DNA of 64,000 nt from Mesotaenium endlicherianum (taxonomy: Eukaryota > Streptophyta > Zygnematophyceae > Zygnematales > Mesotaeniaceae): positions 2,431-66,430 of the forward strand of contig WELA01009720.1 of NCBI GenBank assembly GCA_009602735.1, in the 5' to 3' direction. Position numbers and translations under genes: made by a program. The notes under the pieces were generated by a model. It did not search any database and had not been told where the DNA came from. It saw nothing but the letters and a program-made list of their open reading frames with translations. Shown here in pieces: positions 44,909-56,400 of this stretch. Every line of letters starts with the position of its first letter. Position 1 is the stretch's first letter.

Positions 44909-47900
44909 TCAATTTTTCCTCTTTCTTGTTCTTGCAGGCTGCCTCCAAGGGGTCTTCTGCTGCTTCTTGATGGTGGCAGGCTGCCTCCCTGAAGTCTTCG
45001 GGCTTCTAGTAGAGAGACTTGGGGCTGGTCCAAGATGGGGGTTGGCGGCATGGAAGCGCTTCAACTTTCTCTGAACTTTGTCAAGGTAGTGCGCCGCCAC
45101 CCAACTATTCTCCGAATCTGGATATCCTTTCCACTTGATCAAGTATTGCTGCTGTCTCCTGAAATTTCTCATAGCCACTATGTCTTCCACTTCGTACTCC
45201 AAATGATCATCCACTATTGTTGGGGCTGGTGGGGTTGTCACACGTCCTGGGAACTTGTTGTCGGGTTGCACATATGGCTTGAAGAGGGAAGCGTGGAATA
45301 CGGGGTCGATGTGCATAGTCTGGGGAAGTTCTAGCTTGAAAGCAACGGGGTTGACTTGCTGGATAATCTTGAAGGGTCCCAAATACTTGGGAGAGAACTT
45401 GCTGCCGGCAGGCCTGTTGTTCAGGGAAATGTTCTTGGATGATAGTAACACGTTGTCACCCACTCTGTACGTAATTTCTCTTCTGGATCTGTTCGCCACT
45501 CTTGCTTGAGCATCTTGCGCGTGTTGTAGAGCTTTCTTCGCTGCTGTAAGGGCTGCTTCTAATGTCTCCATAAAATCTGTGGCTGCAGGTACTTCATCAT
45601 GGCCAGCCGTGAAGCTCAGTGGCGTGGTCGGATGGAAGCCATAGTTGAGGAAGAATGGGGACTCTTGGGTAGAGGCCTGCGTAGTGTTGTTGTAGGCAAA
45701 CTCGAGGGGGGTCAAGTACATGTCCCAGTCTTGCTCGAGGGTAGACACGTAGGCCTTTAGAGAGGTCTTTAGGGTACGATTCATACGCTCGGTTTGCCCA
45801 TCTGATTGTGGGTGGTAGGCAGTAGACATATCCAGCGATGTACCCAAGTTCTTGAAGAGATTTTTCCAGAAATGGCTTGTGAATCTTGGATCTCTATCTG
45901 ACACAATTCTTGATGGTAGTCCATGGAGTCGGAAGATGTTGTCAAAGATGAGTCTTGCAAGTTGTGGTGCTGTAGCCTTAGTCGTCGTGGGAATAAAATG
46001 AGCCATCTTGGTAAGTCTGTCCACCGCCGTGAGTATTGCATTATGGCCTCGAGGTGTCACGGGCAAGTCCACGATAAGGTCCATTGAGATGTCCGTCCAT
46101 TGTCTTTCGGGGATTGGTAGTGGTTGGAGGAGTCCTCCCGCCTTTTGCGATGATGGCTTGATTCTTTGGCATGTGTCACAGCTCCTGCAGTACTCCTTGA
46201 CTTGCTTAGACATGCCTGGCCAACAATAAGTCCTAGCTAGAACGCCCGTGGTCCTTAGGATTCCAAAGTGTCCTCCAAGAGGGTTGTCGTGTGCTTCTCG
46301 TAGAAGCAAGAGCCGGAGGTCTAAGTCATTAGGAACACATCTCTGGCCCGTATCTTGCCTCACCCAATAATTGCCTTCTTGCTTCTTGCATGGGTCCAAG
46401 GCTGCTTCTCCGTTCTTGTAGTAAGGGTCTCTTTCATAGGCGGCTGAAAATCGAGCTTCCAGATCTGTCTTCAGGGATACCATCACTGCATTTAATTGCA
46501 GTCTTGAGAGGGGGTCAGCCGGGTTTGTCTTGCCGGGCTGGTACTGAATCGTGATGTTGTATTGTTGCAAGTATCCGCTCCATCTTGCTTGTCTCCTTGA
46601 GAGATACGGCTGCGTTTGGAGGTGCTTTAACGCCTCGTGGTCCGTGGTGACCAGTACTTTGCGTCCTTCAACGTAGCAGCGCCAAACCTTCAAGGCATGT
46701 ACAATCGCCAATGCCTCTCGCTCCGTGGTTGTATAATTTTGCTCGGCTGGATTTAGCTTCCTTGACTCGTAGGCGATGGGCTGCAGTCCCTTGCCTTGGT
46801 CTTGAAGCAGGATTGCTCCTATTGCATAGGAAGATGCATCGGTGATGACGTGGAAGGGCCAATCTGGGTTTGGACTTGGGAGTGTGAGCACCGGGGATGT
46901 GGTCAATCTTCGCTTTAACTCTTGAAATGCCTCTTCCTCTTTCTCGGTCCATGTATATAGCCTGTCCTTCTTGAGTAGATCTGTCAGGGGGGCTGCTATG
47001 TGCGAGAAGCCTTGGATGAATTTTCTGTACCAATTGGCAAATCCCAAGAATGACTGGAGTTCTTTCTTGGTCGTGGGGGTTGGCCATTCCTCCACCACCG
47101 TGGTCTTCTTGGGGTCCATCTTGATGCCATCAGCAGTCACGTGGAGACCTAGGAACTCCACTTCTTGTTTGGCAAACTCGCACTTTGACTCCTTCGCAAA
47201 TAGCTTGTTTTGCTTCAATACTTCAAGGACTTCTTTCAAGTGTCTCGCATGCTCTTCAAGGGTCTTGCTGTAGATAAGGATGTCATCGATGAATACCACC
47301 ACAAATCTGTCCAACATGGGCTGAAATATGGTGTTCATCATAGTCATGAAAGTTGCTGGCGCGTTGGTGAGTCCAAATGGCAGGACCATGAACTCAAAAT
47401 GTCCATATCTTGTCCTGAATGCCGTCTTCTCTATGTCCGGTTCTGCGATGCGAATCTGGTGGTAGCCGCTCCGTAAGTCAATCTTCGTGAAGTACTTGGC
47501 TCCAACCAGCCGGTCCATGAGCTCATCCATGCGCGGCAGCGGGTATCGATTCTTGATGGTGATCTTGTTGAGGGCGCGATAGTCCACACACATCCTCAAG
47601 GTACCATCTTTCTTCTTGACAAATAGCACCGGGGCTCCAAATGGCGACTTGCTAGGTCGAATGAAGCCATGCTCCAGTAGCTCCTTGATTTGCTTCTTGA
47701 CTTCGTCTAGCTCCGTGTATGACATTTTGAACGTAGGCCGAGAGATGGGCTTGCTTCCGGGCTCCAACTCTATCTTGTGGTCTACGAATCTTTTGGGGGG
47801 TAGGCCCTTGGGCAATTCCGGGGAGAACACTTCTTTGTAGTCCTCTAAGACTTCTTGTATCTCCTTGGGAACGGGGCTGCCTTCTTGACTCTCGATGTCT

Positions 47901-48574
47901 TTCTTGATGTCTTTTGGCGTGATCAAGGCCAAAAGAAGCTCGTGTCCCTTCCTCACAAGTCTCTTGAGTTGGAGGGCGGACAATAGTATCTCGTGTGCCG
48001 GCTTCTGGATGTCTTGGGTCTGGATATTCTGGATTGCGCGCAAAATACAGATTCTTGAAGTGATGTCATTCTTGATCTTGATAGTACCGGTCCTCCAATC
48101 AACTTGGGGGTTGTGCTTGGTCAACCAAGGCGTCCCTAGGATGACGTCGTACTTGCCCAATTGCATGGGGGAGAACACTACTCTATCCTTGAAGGACTTG
48201 ATAGAGAGTGCCAAGGGGTACGTCTTCTTGGAAGGGGTAGTATAGGAGAATCCATCGGGCATCATAATCTCCTCGTCGTGGTCAAGAGTTCGCATAGTAA
48301 TACCGTGCTTGGTGGCAAAATCTGCAGCAATGAAGTTGCCTTGAGCTCCGCTATCCACCAAGATGTGGACCTTCTCTCCTCCAAGGTAACCTCTCAAACT
48401 CATTGGGGCTGGAACGTCGTCTTCAACGGGGGTCTCCACCTCACTTGGCGTGTTGCCTTCTCGTGAAGTGGGTCTTGGGGTGGTAGGCTCCTGGCCTACC
48501 GGCGCTGTCCGTTTTTTGACAACTTTTTGGGGCATGAAAGTGCACGATGGCCCTTTTCCTTGCAATAGAAGCAT
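44909..48574 (-). CDS. Pol polyprotein of family-A copy 1 (PR-RT-RNase H-IN-chromodomain)
   Basis: 1221 codons, open throughout. Approximate residues: retropepsin with VDSGAQGNF at 73-81; RT about 260-500 with the palm motif [11 protein letters not shown]; RNase H about 590-700 ([27 protein letters not shown]); integrase zinc finger about 790-830 (H-x-H...C-x2-C in [10 protein letters not shown]...CRSCDTC); integrase core about 850-1010 with the D-D-E pattern ([44 protein letters not shown]). A GPY/F-type segment ([12 protein letters not shown]) follows. A chromodomain lies about 1130-1185 ([11 protein letters not shown]...[16 protein letters not shown]). In the family, the chromodomain steers integration to marked chromatin. 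The start lies within the end of gag in another frame. Confidence 0.93.
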   Translation of the reverse strand: MLLLQGKGPSCTFMPQKVVKKRTAPVGQEPTTPRPTSREGNTPSEVETPVEDDVPAPMSLRGYLGGEKVHILVDSGAQGNFIAADFATKHGITMRTLDHDEEIMMPDGFSYTTPSKKTYPLALSIKSFKDRVVFSPMQLGKYDVILGTPWLTKHNPQVDWRTGTIKIKNDITSRICILRAIQNIQTQDIQKPAHEILLSALQLKRLVRKGHELLLALITPKDIKKDIESQEGSPVPKEIQEVLEDYKEVFSPELPKGLPPKRFVDHKIELEPGSKPISRPTFKMSYTELDEVKKQIKELLEHGFIRPSKSPFGAPVLFVKKKDGTLRMCVDYRALNKITIKNRYPLPRMDELMDRLVGAKYFTKIDLRSGYHQIRIAEPDIEKTAFRTRYGHFEFMVLPFGLTNAPATFMTMMNTIFQPMLDRFVVVFIDDILIYSKTLEEHARHLKEVLEVLKQNKLFAKESKCEFAKQEVEFLGLHVTADGIKMDPKKTTVVEEWPTPTTKKELQSFLGFANWYRKFIQGFSHIAAPLTDLLKKDRLYTWTEKEEEAFQELKRRLTTSPVLTLPSPNPDWPFHVITDASSYAIGAILLQDQGKGLQPIAYESRKLNPAEQNYTTTEREALAIVHALKVWRCYVEGRKVLVTTDHEALKHLQTQPYLSRRQARWSGYLQQYNITIQYQPGKTNPADPLSRLQLNAVMVSLKTDLEARFSAAYERDPYYKNGEAALDPCKKQEGNYWVRQDTGQRCVPNDLDLRLLLLREAHDNPLGGHFGILRTTGVLARTYCWPGMSKQVKEYCRSCDTCQRIKPSSQKAGGLLQPLPIPERQWTDISMDLIVDLPVTPRGHNAILTAVDRLTKMAHFIPTTTKATAPQLARLIFDNIFRLHGLPSRIVSDRDPRFTSHFWKNLFKNLGTSLDMSTAYHPQSDGQTERMNRTLKTSLKAYVSTLEQDWDMYLTPLEFAYNNTTQASTQESPFFLNYGFHPTTPLSFTAGHDEVPAATDFMETLEAALTAAKKALQHAQDAQARVANRSRREITYRVGDNVLLSSKNISLNNRPAGSKFSPKYLGPFKIIQQVNPVAFKLELPQTMHIDPVFHASLFKPYVQPDNKFPGRVTTPPAPTIVDDHLEYEVEDIVAMRNFRRQQQYLIKWKGYPDSENSWVAAHYLDKVQRKLKRFHAANPHLGPAPSLSTRSPKTSGRQPATIKKQQKTPWRQPARTRKRKN

Positions 48575-49776
48575 AGTCCAGCCGTCATGAGAGCTTCTTT
48601 TTCAGCCGGGGAGAGTCTTGCTTTCACTCCTTGCTGGTTTCTTGCATCATAAGTGTCATTGGAGGGTCTTCCACTCTTCCGGGCAGCCGCGGGGTCCCTT
48701 TTAATAACTCCGATTTCCATGGGTGTGGGTCCAGATTCGGATGTGGAAGGGGCTGCGTACACCCGCGTCGTCGGTACCCGTGAAGATGAAGGCACGGAGT
48801 GCTTGAAATCCAAGGTATCCACCTTTTGGGCCACTTCAATGATCTTTGAGAAGTCCGTCAAGTCGCGTAACTCCACTTCCTTTGCCACCTTGGGTTTGAG
48901 GCCAAAGATGTAGCGGTCAATCTTCTCCTCGAGAGACATGTTGGGGATCTCAAGAGTGAGGGCGTGAAATCTGGATGTATACTCTTGAACGGACGTCGTT
49001 TGCTTGAGATGGTGGAGCTTTCCTCGGGCAATCTTCTCCGCATTGATGGGCATGAATTGCTTCTTGAGGGCCTCACGAAAATCTGCCCATCTTGCATATG
49101 ATGGTGGGGGCTCTTGGCCGAGCATGGGGTGCGCCATAGCTTGATATATAGCCGCTTGATAGTTACGCCACCATGATGTTGCTGCTCCTCTAAGTAAGGT
49201 AACGGCAAAGGGAACGTAGTCCTCCTCGGGTACTTCAAGGAATGCGAGGTACGTCTCCACTTGGTAGAGCCATAAATTCAGGTTGGCACCTTTCCCGGGG
49301 TTGAAAGTGTCGGGTTTGCCGGGCTTGATGAGTTTCCTTGCTCTCGTTGGCTCTTGTGGAGGCGCTTGAGCCGGGGCTGGATTTTGAGCATTGCTCGCAA
49401 TAGGGGCAACCATGGCAGCCATAGCTTCTCTTGACGCTTGCACGGTTGCTTCATAGGTGGCCAAGCCCACTTGGTTGTGGACGGTCATTAGGAAGGCTGC
49501 CCACTCATTTGCGGGAACTCCTTGTGGTGGGGTCAACTTTGCTATAGCGGCTGCCACGGGATTTGACGGTGCTCCTCCTTGTGGTGCTTCTTGTTGTTGG
49601 AGATTTCCTTGAGTAGGCTCTCCCATCGACGCTGGAGGAGGGTGTGCTCCTCCTTGTGGTGCTTCTTGTTGTTGCAGATTTTCTTGAGTGGGCTCTCCCA
49701 TCGGCGCTGGAGGAGGGTGTCTTGGAGAGGAAGGGCTTCCTTCGAAAGCTTGCTGTTGGTCTTGAGGATCGGCCAT
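48496..49776 (-). CDS. Gag of family-A copy 1
   Basis: 426 residues. Tandem Pro/Gln-rich units ([16 protein letters not shown] and variant) lie in the first 65 residues. The capsid-type domain is at about 140-320 ([33 protein letters not shown]). A Ser/Pro-rich linker and a zinc knuckle C-x2-C-x4-H-x4-C at 402-415 follow. The last 79 bases overlap pol in a different frame. It forms the particle that packages element RNA. Confidence 0.93.
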   Translation of the reverse strand: MADPQDQQQAFEGSPSSPRHPPPAPMGEPTQENLQQQEAPQGGAHPPPASMGEPTQGNLQQQEAPQGGAPSNPVAAAIAKLTPPQGVPANEWAAFLMTVHNQVGLATYEATVQASREAMAAMVAPIASNAQNPAPAQAPPQEPTRARKLIKPGKPDTFNPGKGANLNLWLYQVETYLAFLEVPEEDYVPFAVTLLRGAATSWWRNYQAAIYQAMAHPMLGQEPPPSYARWADFREALKKQFMPINAEKIARGKLHHLKQTTSVQEYTSRFHALTLEIPNMSLEEKIDRYIFGLKPKVAKEVELRDLTDFSKIIEVAQKVDTLDFKHSVPSSSRVPTTRVYAAPSTSESGPTPMEIGVIKRDPAAARKSGRPSNDTYDARNQQGVKARLSPAEKEALMTAGLCFYCKEKGHRALSCPKKLSKNGQRR

Positions 49777-49800
49777 CTTCTTGTGCTACCAAAGTGCCTA

Positions 49801-49812
49801 GCTCCGATACCA
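49801..49812 (-). other. Primer-binding site of family-A copy 1
   Basis: The minus strand reads TGGTATCGGAGC one base after the 5' LTR. It is complementary to the 3' end of initiator tRNA-Met with one change from the common plant form. Confidence 0.85.
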
Positions 49813-49813
49813 C

Positions 49814-50316
49814 TGTAGTGAAACAGATAGATAAAGTACTTAGTAAAACAGAATACTTTATCTATTCAAGACAAGGATCTTTGAACACAAGTGGTAGCTT
49901 CTTGAAAGAGAGATGGCTTCTTGAAAGTTAATATATTTCTGGATTTTGGCAAGTACAAGAGTGATTCTGGAATGTCTTTCTATGTTCTAGCTCTTGTTTA
50001 TATACTTGCTACATAAGTAATTTCTAGGAAGGTGTATGTTGATGTGTTGGCACCCAACACATCCCAAAACTTGCCACCTCTTTCTAGAATAATGTACACA
50101 TGTCCTTTTGACCTAAAAATGGCACATCTGACTTTTGCCACATGGAGTTCTTCTAGGTCTTTCCTCTAACTTCGAAAATGCCTTGGAAGGTTCAAAGGAC
50201 ATGAACCAAGTTACTAGAGTACCTATTCACACTTGACTCCACACCATACGACTTCAAATATATTTGAAAACATTAAAATATATGCAAACTAATGTATAAT
50301 AATTCAAATCACTACA
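49814..50316 (-). repeat. 5' LTR of family-A copy 1
   Basis: 503 bp, same ends as the 3' LTR. It carries the promoter for the element's RNA. The few differences from the 3' LTR cluster near its outer end. Confidence 0.93.
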
Positions 50317-51011
50317 TGAACTTTTTGCCACATGCGTGTGTCGACTAATTCTTGGTCGATTGGCAAAAAGGGTTGTATAGTAATTTGACTACTTAGCCAC
50401 AGTCATTGATTTTGGTTGTCAATCGACGAGTTGTCAATCGAACAGTCGTAAAACTGAAACGAAACGAAATATGCAAAGTCGCTTTGCATCCGAGCGCATT
50501 CGAACTCGCGACCTTTTGTTTGAAATGTTCACACCTAAGCGATTGGCGAAGCATTTTTCATTACCACTAGCTCATGGCGAAAGCATGTGTACGCGACCCT
50601 GCGAACAATCGCGACTTTTTTGGAAAGTTGCGTGAACACAAAAACACCCTTTTGGCGCGAAACGGTTTTTTGGAAACCGTCGAAAAGTCTTCAAACGGCC
50701 AGATTGCGCGTTACGAGCATTCAACCAAACGGGTTATGCCCCTTTGCCTGTTTTCGATGAACATGAACCAGTGCTTTAGGTGGTAATTGGAAGAACTCCA
50801 GTGCCTCATGTTGTGCAAGTATATGCACATGCAAGAGTCATTGTGAGCGCAACTCTCACAAGCACAAATTCTACTCAAGTTTTTATTTTCTCGTTCTCAA
50901 GGATTGTCGATCATTCGAAGTTATTAATATCTTCCTTCCGCTATTAATATATTATCTTTGAATACCGACAAAAAGATCCTCTTGAAAGGCAGAAACATGA
51001 GAAACATTACA
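50317..51011 (+). repeat. LTR F', right part
   Basis: Continues the LTR begun at 43535. It shares, in reverse complement, the tRNA-like segment, 'gcacaaca...gaggcac' and 'gatcctct...gaaac' with 31458-32368, and ends ATTACA at 51011. Together with 43535-43636 it forms an LTR of about 790 bp. Confidence 0.75.
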
Positions 51012-52130
51012 CTGCAATCTCGCAGGTGAGCTACCGCTGTCCAAGCGAGGTAACAAGTATATCATGGACATGATTGAGCACTTCTCTAAGTGGATAGAGG
51101 TTATTCCTCTGACTGCTAAGGAGAGTTTGGCTACTGCAAAAGCGCTCCCCACCAATGTAATTGTGCGTCATGGAGCCCCAGCAAAAGTGCTGACGGACCA
51201 AGGGTCTGAGTTCCAAGGGTCATTTAGAAAACTCTAGGATAAATGCTTTTTTATCATTGCACCACGTCTAGGGACCATCCACATGTAGATGGTCTAGCAG
51301 AGCGAATGGTGCAAACTATTAAGTCAGCTTTGCGCGCAATTATTGCTTAGAACATGACAAGCTAGACTAAGCTTTGGCCCTGCCATGGCTGGTAATGGAT
51401 TACAGATTCAGAATGCAGGCTGCATTGGCAAATTACTCGCCATACCAAATCTTGTTTGGAAGGATCCCAGTTGTGCTCAACAACATCAAGCAGGAGATTG
51501 AACAGGTGAAAGACCTGGACAGTCCTGATGAGCTACTAAAGGTTAAGGCGTTATTTGAACGCATGATGCCTGTTGCACTGGACAACTTGAAATTTGCGCA
51601 AAAAAGAGATACGCAAGATACGCGAGAACGCGAGATGGAAGCTATCGCCTATAGATGACTCAGATGCAGGAAGAAGACTCTGTCTACAGGAAGCATCAGA
51701 CCAAGACCACCATCGACACCACTTCGGGTGCAGCGATCTTGCGCGTGGAACATGCATTTGGAAATGGTGTGCTAGAGCTGGAAGGCTCTGACGGCAAAAC
51801 CATGAGAAATCACGCGCATATTTGCTAACTGTGCCATCTACCGAATATTGATCCAACGGTGAAGGCTGTGCGCGAGGAATTGGTTGCAACCACGCCTTTT
51901 GCCAGCTGCAAAGTGCTGGATGAGACAAGAAGTAATGATAACCTGCGATAAGTGTGGAGCCTATTGGCACACTTTCAACATTGGTGATGAAGAGATAATG
52001 GCAGGTTGTCGGGAATGCCGTGACTGCCTTTCTAAACCCCCCAGTTGGAAAGCTGGAAAACAAAAAACTTTTAGTAGAAGGGGTTGGGACGCCTCAGCTG
52101 AATGGGAGGGGTGTCAGGAGAATTAGAATA
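51012..52130 (+). mobile_element. Family G Ty3/gypsy integrase relic (+)
   Basis: It begins inside the integrase core: LPSKRGNKYIMDMIEHFSKW, then HGAPAKVLTDQGSEFQGSF, later ALPWLVMDYRFRMQAALANYSPYQILFGR and MPVALDNLKFAQKRD. Downstream DNA matches the region after the core in the minus-strand copy at 59640-60446. It ends in a Cys/His-rich stretch (CDKCGAYWHTF; CRECRDC) that resembles a PHD finger. It is old, with several breaks. It starts directly after LTR F'. Confidence 0.75.
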
Positions 52131-53413
52131 TGAGAAATTTTTTGACAAAATTTACTAAATCCTGAAGTAGGACAGCCGTAAACCAATTCAGCGTGGAAAC
52201 ACTAAGTGCTGATGTGCCTTCACTAAATGGTGCAAGTGCAGGAAGACCAAAAATGGGTCAACCTTTGTCAGCCTGCCACTGACACACGTGCAAAGGTCAA
52301 TCGACCAAGTTGATGTCCCACTTGAAGGAATGCACCGACCAGTCAACCACGGACCACTCACATGCAGGAAGGGCCAGGACCAGACGCTGTTAGGCACGAA
52401 AACATCTGTAAAAGCTTCAAATCGTGCCCACACATTTTCACCTGTACTACCCAGTGCCCACCTGCGTTCGGAGGAAGTACAAGTGCAACATCTATGATTC
52501 ATTTCGTACGCTCGGCCACGCTCGGCTCTTGCGACGAAGTCAAACACGACCGGTTTCCGCGTCATCGTATTCCATTTAGACGACTGTGCACTTCTGCTAT
52601 GGAAAAAAGAGTGATAGTCGCGCTTGTCATGTCCCTCCCTCCATCGAGAACCTAAGAGTTTAATGTCGGCATATATCTCGTGTGTGTCATTGTGAAAGCT
52701 CTCACAGTTACTTGTCGAAGCCACAACCGGATCAGATGGGAGAGTGTGCTCTTGAGGGCCGTTCATGGAGCTCGGAGAAGTCTGTAGCGTCAATAAAGGT
52801 CGGTGATAACTCAGAGATTTCTACTGACGACCCTCACCGGGCGCTTGAGAAACTCCTTCCACAATACCCGGGCTCATTACTTAGGCGCGGGTGTGGCAGT
52901 CAGTTAACAAAGAGCCTGATGCAAAAAGTGTTTTTTGAAGTCACGCGTTCGAAAGTCTGAGAGGTTTTGACCATTGCCGGGTAATTAAGCGCTAAGACAT
53001 TGTTGAGGCGCTTATGAATGTCTGGCAAGCATCTAGAGTATCAGGCCATATGACATTGAGTCACGGGTGCTCTGGGGAGTAAGTTCGTATTTTTCGGGTC
53101 TGCGTGCTGAAAGTCCTGCTGAGGACTATCTTCAGCTTCTTTATTATTAGAATGGTGGTTCACCTGAGTAGGACCATTCGAAAGTGCCCCTATAGATGCA
53201 ACTTGCTTGGCGTTGAATGACGAATGTGTCGTTGAACAAAAGGGAGGTCATAGAGGGAAGGTTCAGCAGACACAGTCAAACAGAGACAGGCTGAGAATTA
53301 CTTCCTTGTATTTGGTGTTGCTTGCAGCATGCGAGATCAATGCATAGACCACTAGTGTCCAAACTTATGATCTAGAGTTTGTGACAGGTCTTGTATTTTA
53401 CGCTGTTTTGCAG
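52131..53413. other. Upstream region of the desaturase-like gene; no exon recognised
   Basis: Open frames on both strands (for example 52188-52793, minus) show no family features. The first exon or exons and the promoter of the gene starting at 53414 should lie here or further left, but I could not support any. Confidence 0.35.
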
Positions 53414-56400
53414 AGACTTCAAAGTACTTCAGCAACACCTGAAAAGCAGATAGCCCCACCTTTCGTGAACACTGATTTGACAGCCGTCAGATCGGAGTAT
53501 CTTATGCAGCCACCTAGCTTCATAGCTAAATGGCTCATATCACAGCTGAAAGATAAGAGAGATGCTCCTGTGGCATACCTTATGTTCAATATCTGCACCA
53601 CTTCTGTTCCCGTAGCTGTCGGCATGTACCTCTGGGGGAATATACCTCATGTGCTCGGATTTTTGTACCTCCTCGGCAACTCGGCCCTCTTCTTGCAGCG
53701 CTTCATCTTGTGCCTCCACTGTGTAGAGCACTCTCAGGTACTTTCATACTCCCATATGTGTATGTATTGCTCATGATACTTCCTCCTGTCCTGCTGGAAC
53801 GGGTATGCTAGCTTCCCTTTTTACTTTGAGCAGGTTTCATCATGTGACTGGTGTTGATGCCATGCTTGTGTTGTGCAGCCATTTAGGGAAGATACCTGGG
53901 CAGGATGGGTATTCTCCCAGCTGTGTTCCAATGTGCTCTGCACCATGTATGGTATACCCCCGGGAGTTTATCGGCTTCACCACATCGTCATGCATCACTG
54001 TGTGAGTGTCTCCGTCTTCCTCTCTCTCTCGCTTTCTTTTCCTGCTTGTACCTTTTCTTGTGGGGTTCCGTTGCCTTTCTGTAGGCTGTCTGTTTCCTTA
54101 TTGGCAAGTATGACACCTATTTTGTTCCTCCAAAGTGCAAAACTTGTTGCATACTATGTGTTGGGACCTGTTATGTTCTATAAAACACCAAGGTCTGAGT
54201 AAATGTGGTGTGATGTTTTTGCATAAGTTAAGCTCAAGAAGGGATGGTGCCACATAGTGTTCATGTGTAATTTCTTTCAGTTGCAGCTATCCTCAATCCT
54301 TGACTTTCTAGCATGTGCTCGTGCGCCACATTGGCTGCAAGTGAATCATATACCTCTGCCATTTTTGAAGTTGACTTGAAAAGGAGACTTTGAGGTGGCT
54401 GTCAGGAAAACAACCTCTTTCCTTATGACGTGTCGTCAACCGAGCCTTACCAGCGCAACAACTTCATTCATTTCCTTGGGTCAGTGACTCCCTTTTTATT
54501 CAAATCACATGCTTGCCATGCGGGGTGCTACTTTGAAGTATATATTTGCTTTAGTTTTGCATGAAATTAAATGTTGGCTGTCATTGTGTGTGCTTCATTT
54601 CATCACACTCTGAAATATGTTTAGGATAAGGCCGTCATGGTGCTACCTGCTCTCCCACTTTCGTAAACCTTTTGTTCCATCTGTATGCCTGCGACAAAAA
54701 GGACTAGTTTGAGAAGCAGTTGATATCACTTTGAGCCACTTGGCCTTTCACGTCAGCCCCTCCGCACTATTGCAAAAGGATTATAATGGAATTCACATGA
54801 TACCAAAAGGAACACTTGAAGAACAATCTTAAAAGCCGTGTTTGAAATGTATTGAATGTCCATTGCCCCTTGTACCAGCTTCCCAACTAGAAGGTAGCTG
54901 ACTTCAGACTGTGGGCATGCTGTATTTTTGGCCAGCTTTCTCTCACGAAGAAAGGAATGCCTCTGCTACTGGCACCGCAGCCCCTGTTTTTGGTTTGATT
55001 TTTTCACCACTTCCATGGTGCCACCTCTTATAGCCTGTTTCTTGAAAACTCCCGCGTACCTCCTTGTTGTGACGTTTGTGCAAACTACACCACAAAGATG
55101 TGTCTGCTGTCATAAGCTGCTGCTCGTCCATTTTTTGTGGACATCTGTGTAACGTGATGAGGCGTATGTGTCTTTCGTCTGCAGATATTGGATACGGTTC
55201 TGGGCGGCCATACACTTTGAGCTCCCATATTATGCACTGAGAAGGGAGCGCCCGCTGCTAGCCCTAAAGTTTTTCGGGTCATTTCTTTTCTTCCTGTTCG
55301 TAATAACCGCCCCGCTCCCACCCCTCCCTAATGTTTGTCTCTATGCTGCAACGCTTGACTGTCCTGTGTGCTTTTCTGCTGCTTGTTTCCAGTTACTACG
55401 CCTGCATTAGTTATGTTTTGATGGGAGAAGAATGTTTGGTTGCTATTGATCTCAATATGTACTTGACACAGACTTACAGTCTGACACTCAATACCTGTTT
55501 GTATGTATGTCACGTCGCATGCTCCATGTAGAGTGGACCAAGCTCTGCACTTTGTCCCGGTTAAATTTGAAAAGAAGGGGGCATCTCAATTTTGGTATCT
55601 TCATGATGGCGCCGGTCAGGTTGGAAGGATTGTCTCACTTGCAGAAAACTCTTTACGTCCATTAGTATGTATGTGTTCCTGTTAAATCTGTGCTGGCATT
55701 GTTGTTTTCCCCCTCATGCCTCTTACTGAAAGATCTCCTGTTTAAGAGTTGGTTCTTCAGTATCCTTGAATGCTTTGATTGTGCTGTTGTGGTGCAGGGC
55801 TGTGGGGAGGTACCTGTACGTCTGTTCTCCTGTTGCCACCATCTGGGTATGCTCTTCTTCATTCTATTTACTTGAGCGTACTTTGTCACCAAGGTGTCAG
55901 TTAAGATCAGCACCAGTGGATGTGCCTGTACCGGCCTGACACATAGTTCTGCACGTTCTCACCATGTGCCGTTTCCTTCCCCCTCCCTTCCTTTTCTTTT
56001 CGCCCCTCACAATACCGTTTCTTCCTCACATGGTAGCAAGTAGCTAATTTCCAGCAGGAAGCACCGTCAGCAGCCAATGCACAGTGAAGTTGAGTAAATA
56101 ACAGTATTGCAGACTAAGAATAGCGATTTGACATGCAGGATACTGCCGTATGAACACACCGTTGGGAACGTTTTGCGGACGTGAAACATTTAGAAAATGT
56201 AAATGCTGCATCAATACACTTGGTGGCGCATTGGAAGCCAGAATAGGGCAAGAGAATATGGATGCATGCATATCTTTTGATGCAGGCCAACATGCAAACG
56301 CTTCTATTGATTACATATGGCGATTAAAGGGACAACAGCATACTTTTTGTAGCTATCAAGTGTTCTGTGTGATGGAAGAGAAATTGTATTGCGTGTGAAG

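Larger units (their letters stand above)
43637..50316 (-). mobile_element. Family A Ty3/gypsy chromovirus, copy 1 (looks whole)
   Basis: A 6680-bp minus-strand element flanked by the perfect 5-bp duplication TGAAC (43632-43636; 50317-50321). The LTRs 43637-44139 and 49814-50316 are both 503 bp and differ at about seven positions (about 98.6% alike), pointing to a recent insertion. Their ends are TGTAGTGA...TCACTACA. In element order: 5' LTR, primer site for initiator tRNA-Met, gag, pol, a long 3' untranslated part (44140-44908), a G-rich polypurine tract, 3' LTR. Gag and pol are both open and overlap in different frames, which implies the programmed frameshift or re-initiation known in the group. 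The chromodomain at the integrase end places it among chromoviruses. I see no breaks. Confidence 0.95.

Noticed and set aside
52188-52793. 201-codon open frame on the minus strand upstream of the desaturase-like gene
   Set aside because: No family motif, odd composition, and overlapping open frames on the other strand. Most likely chance.
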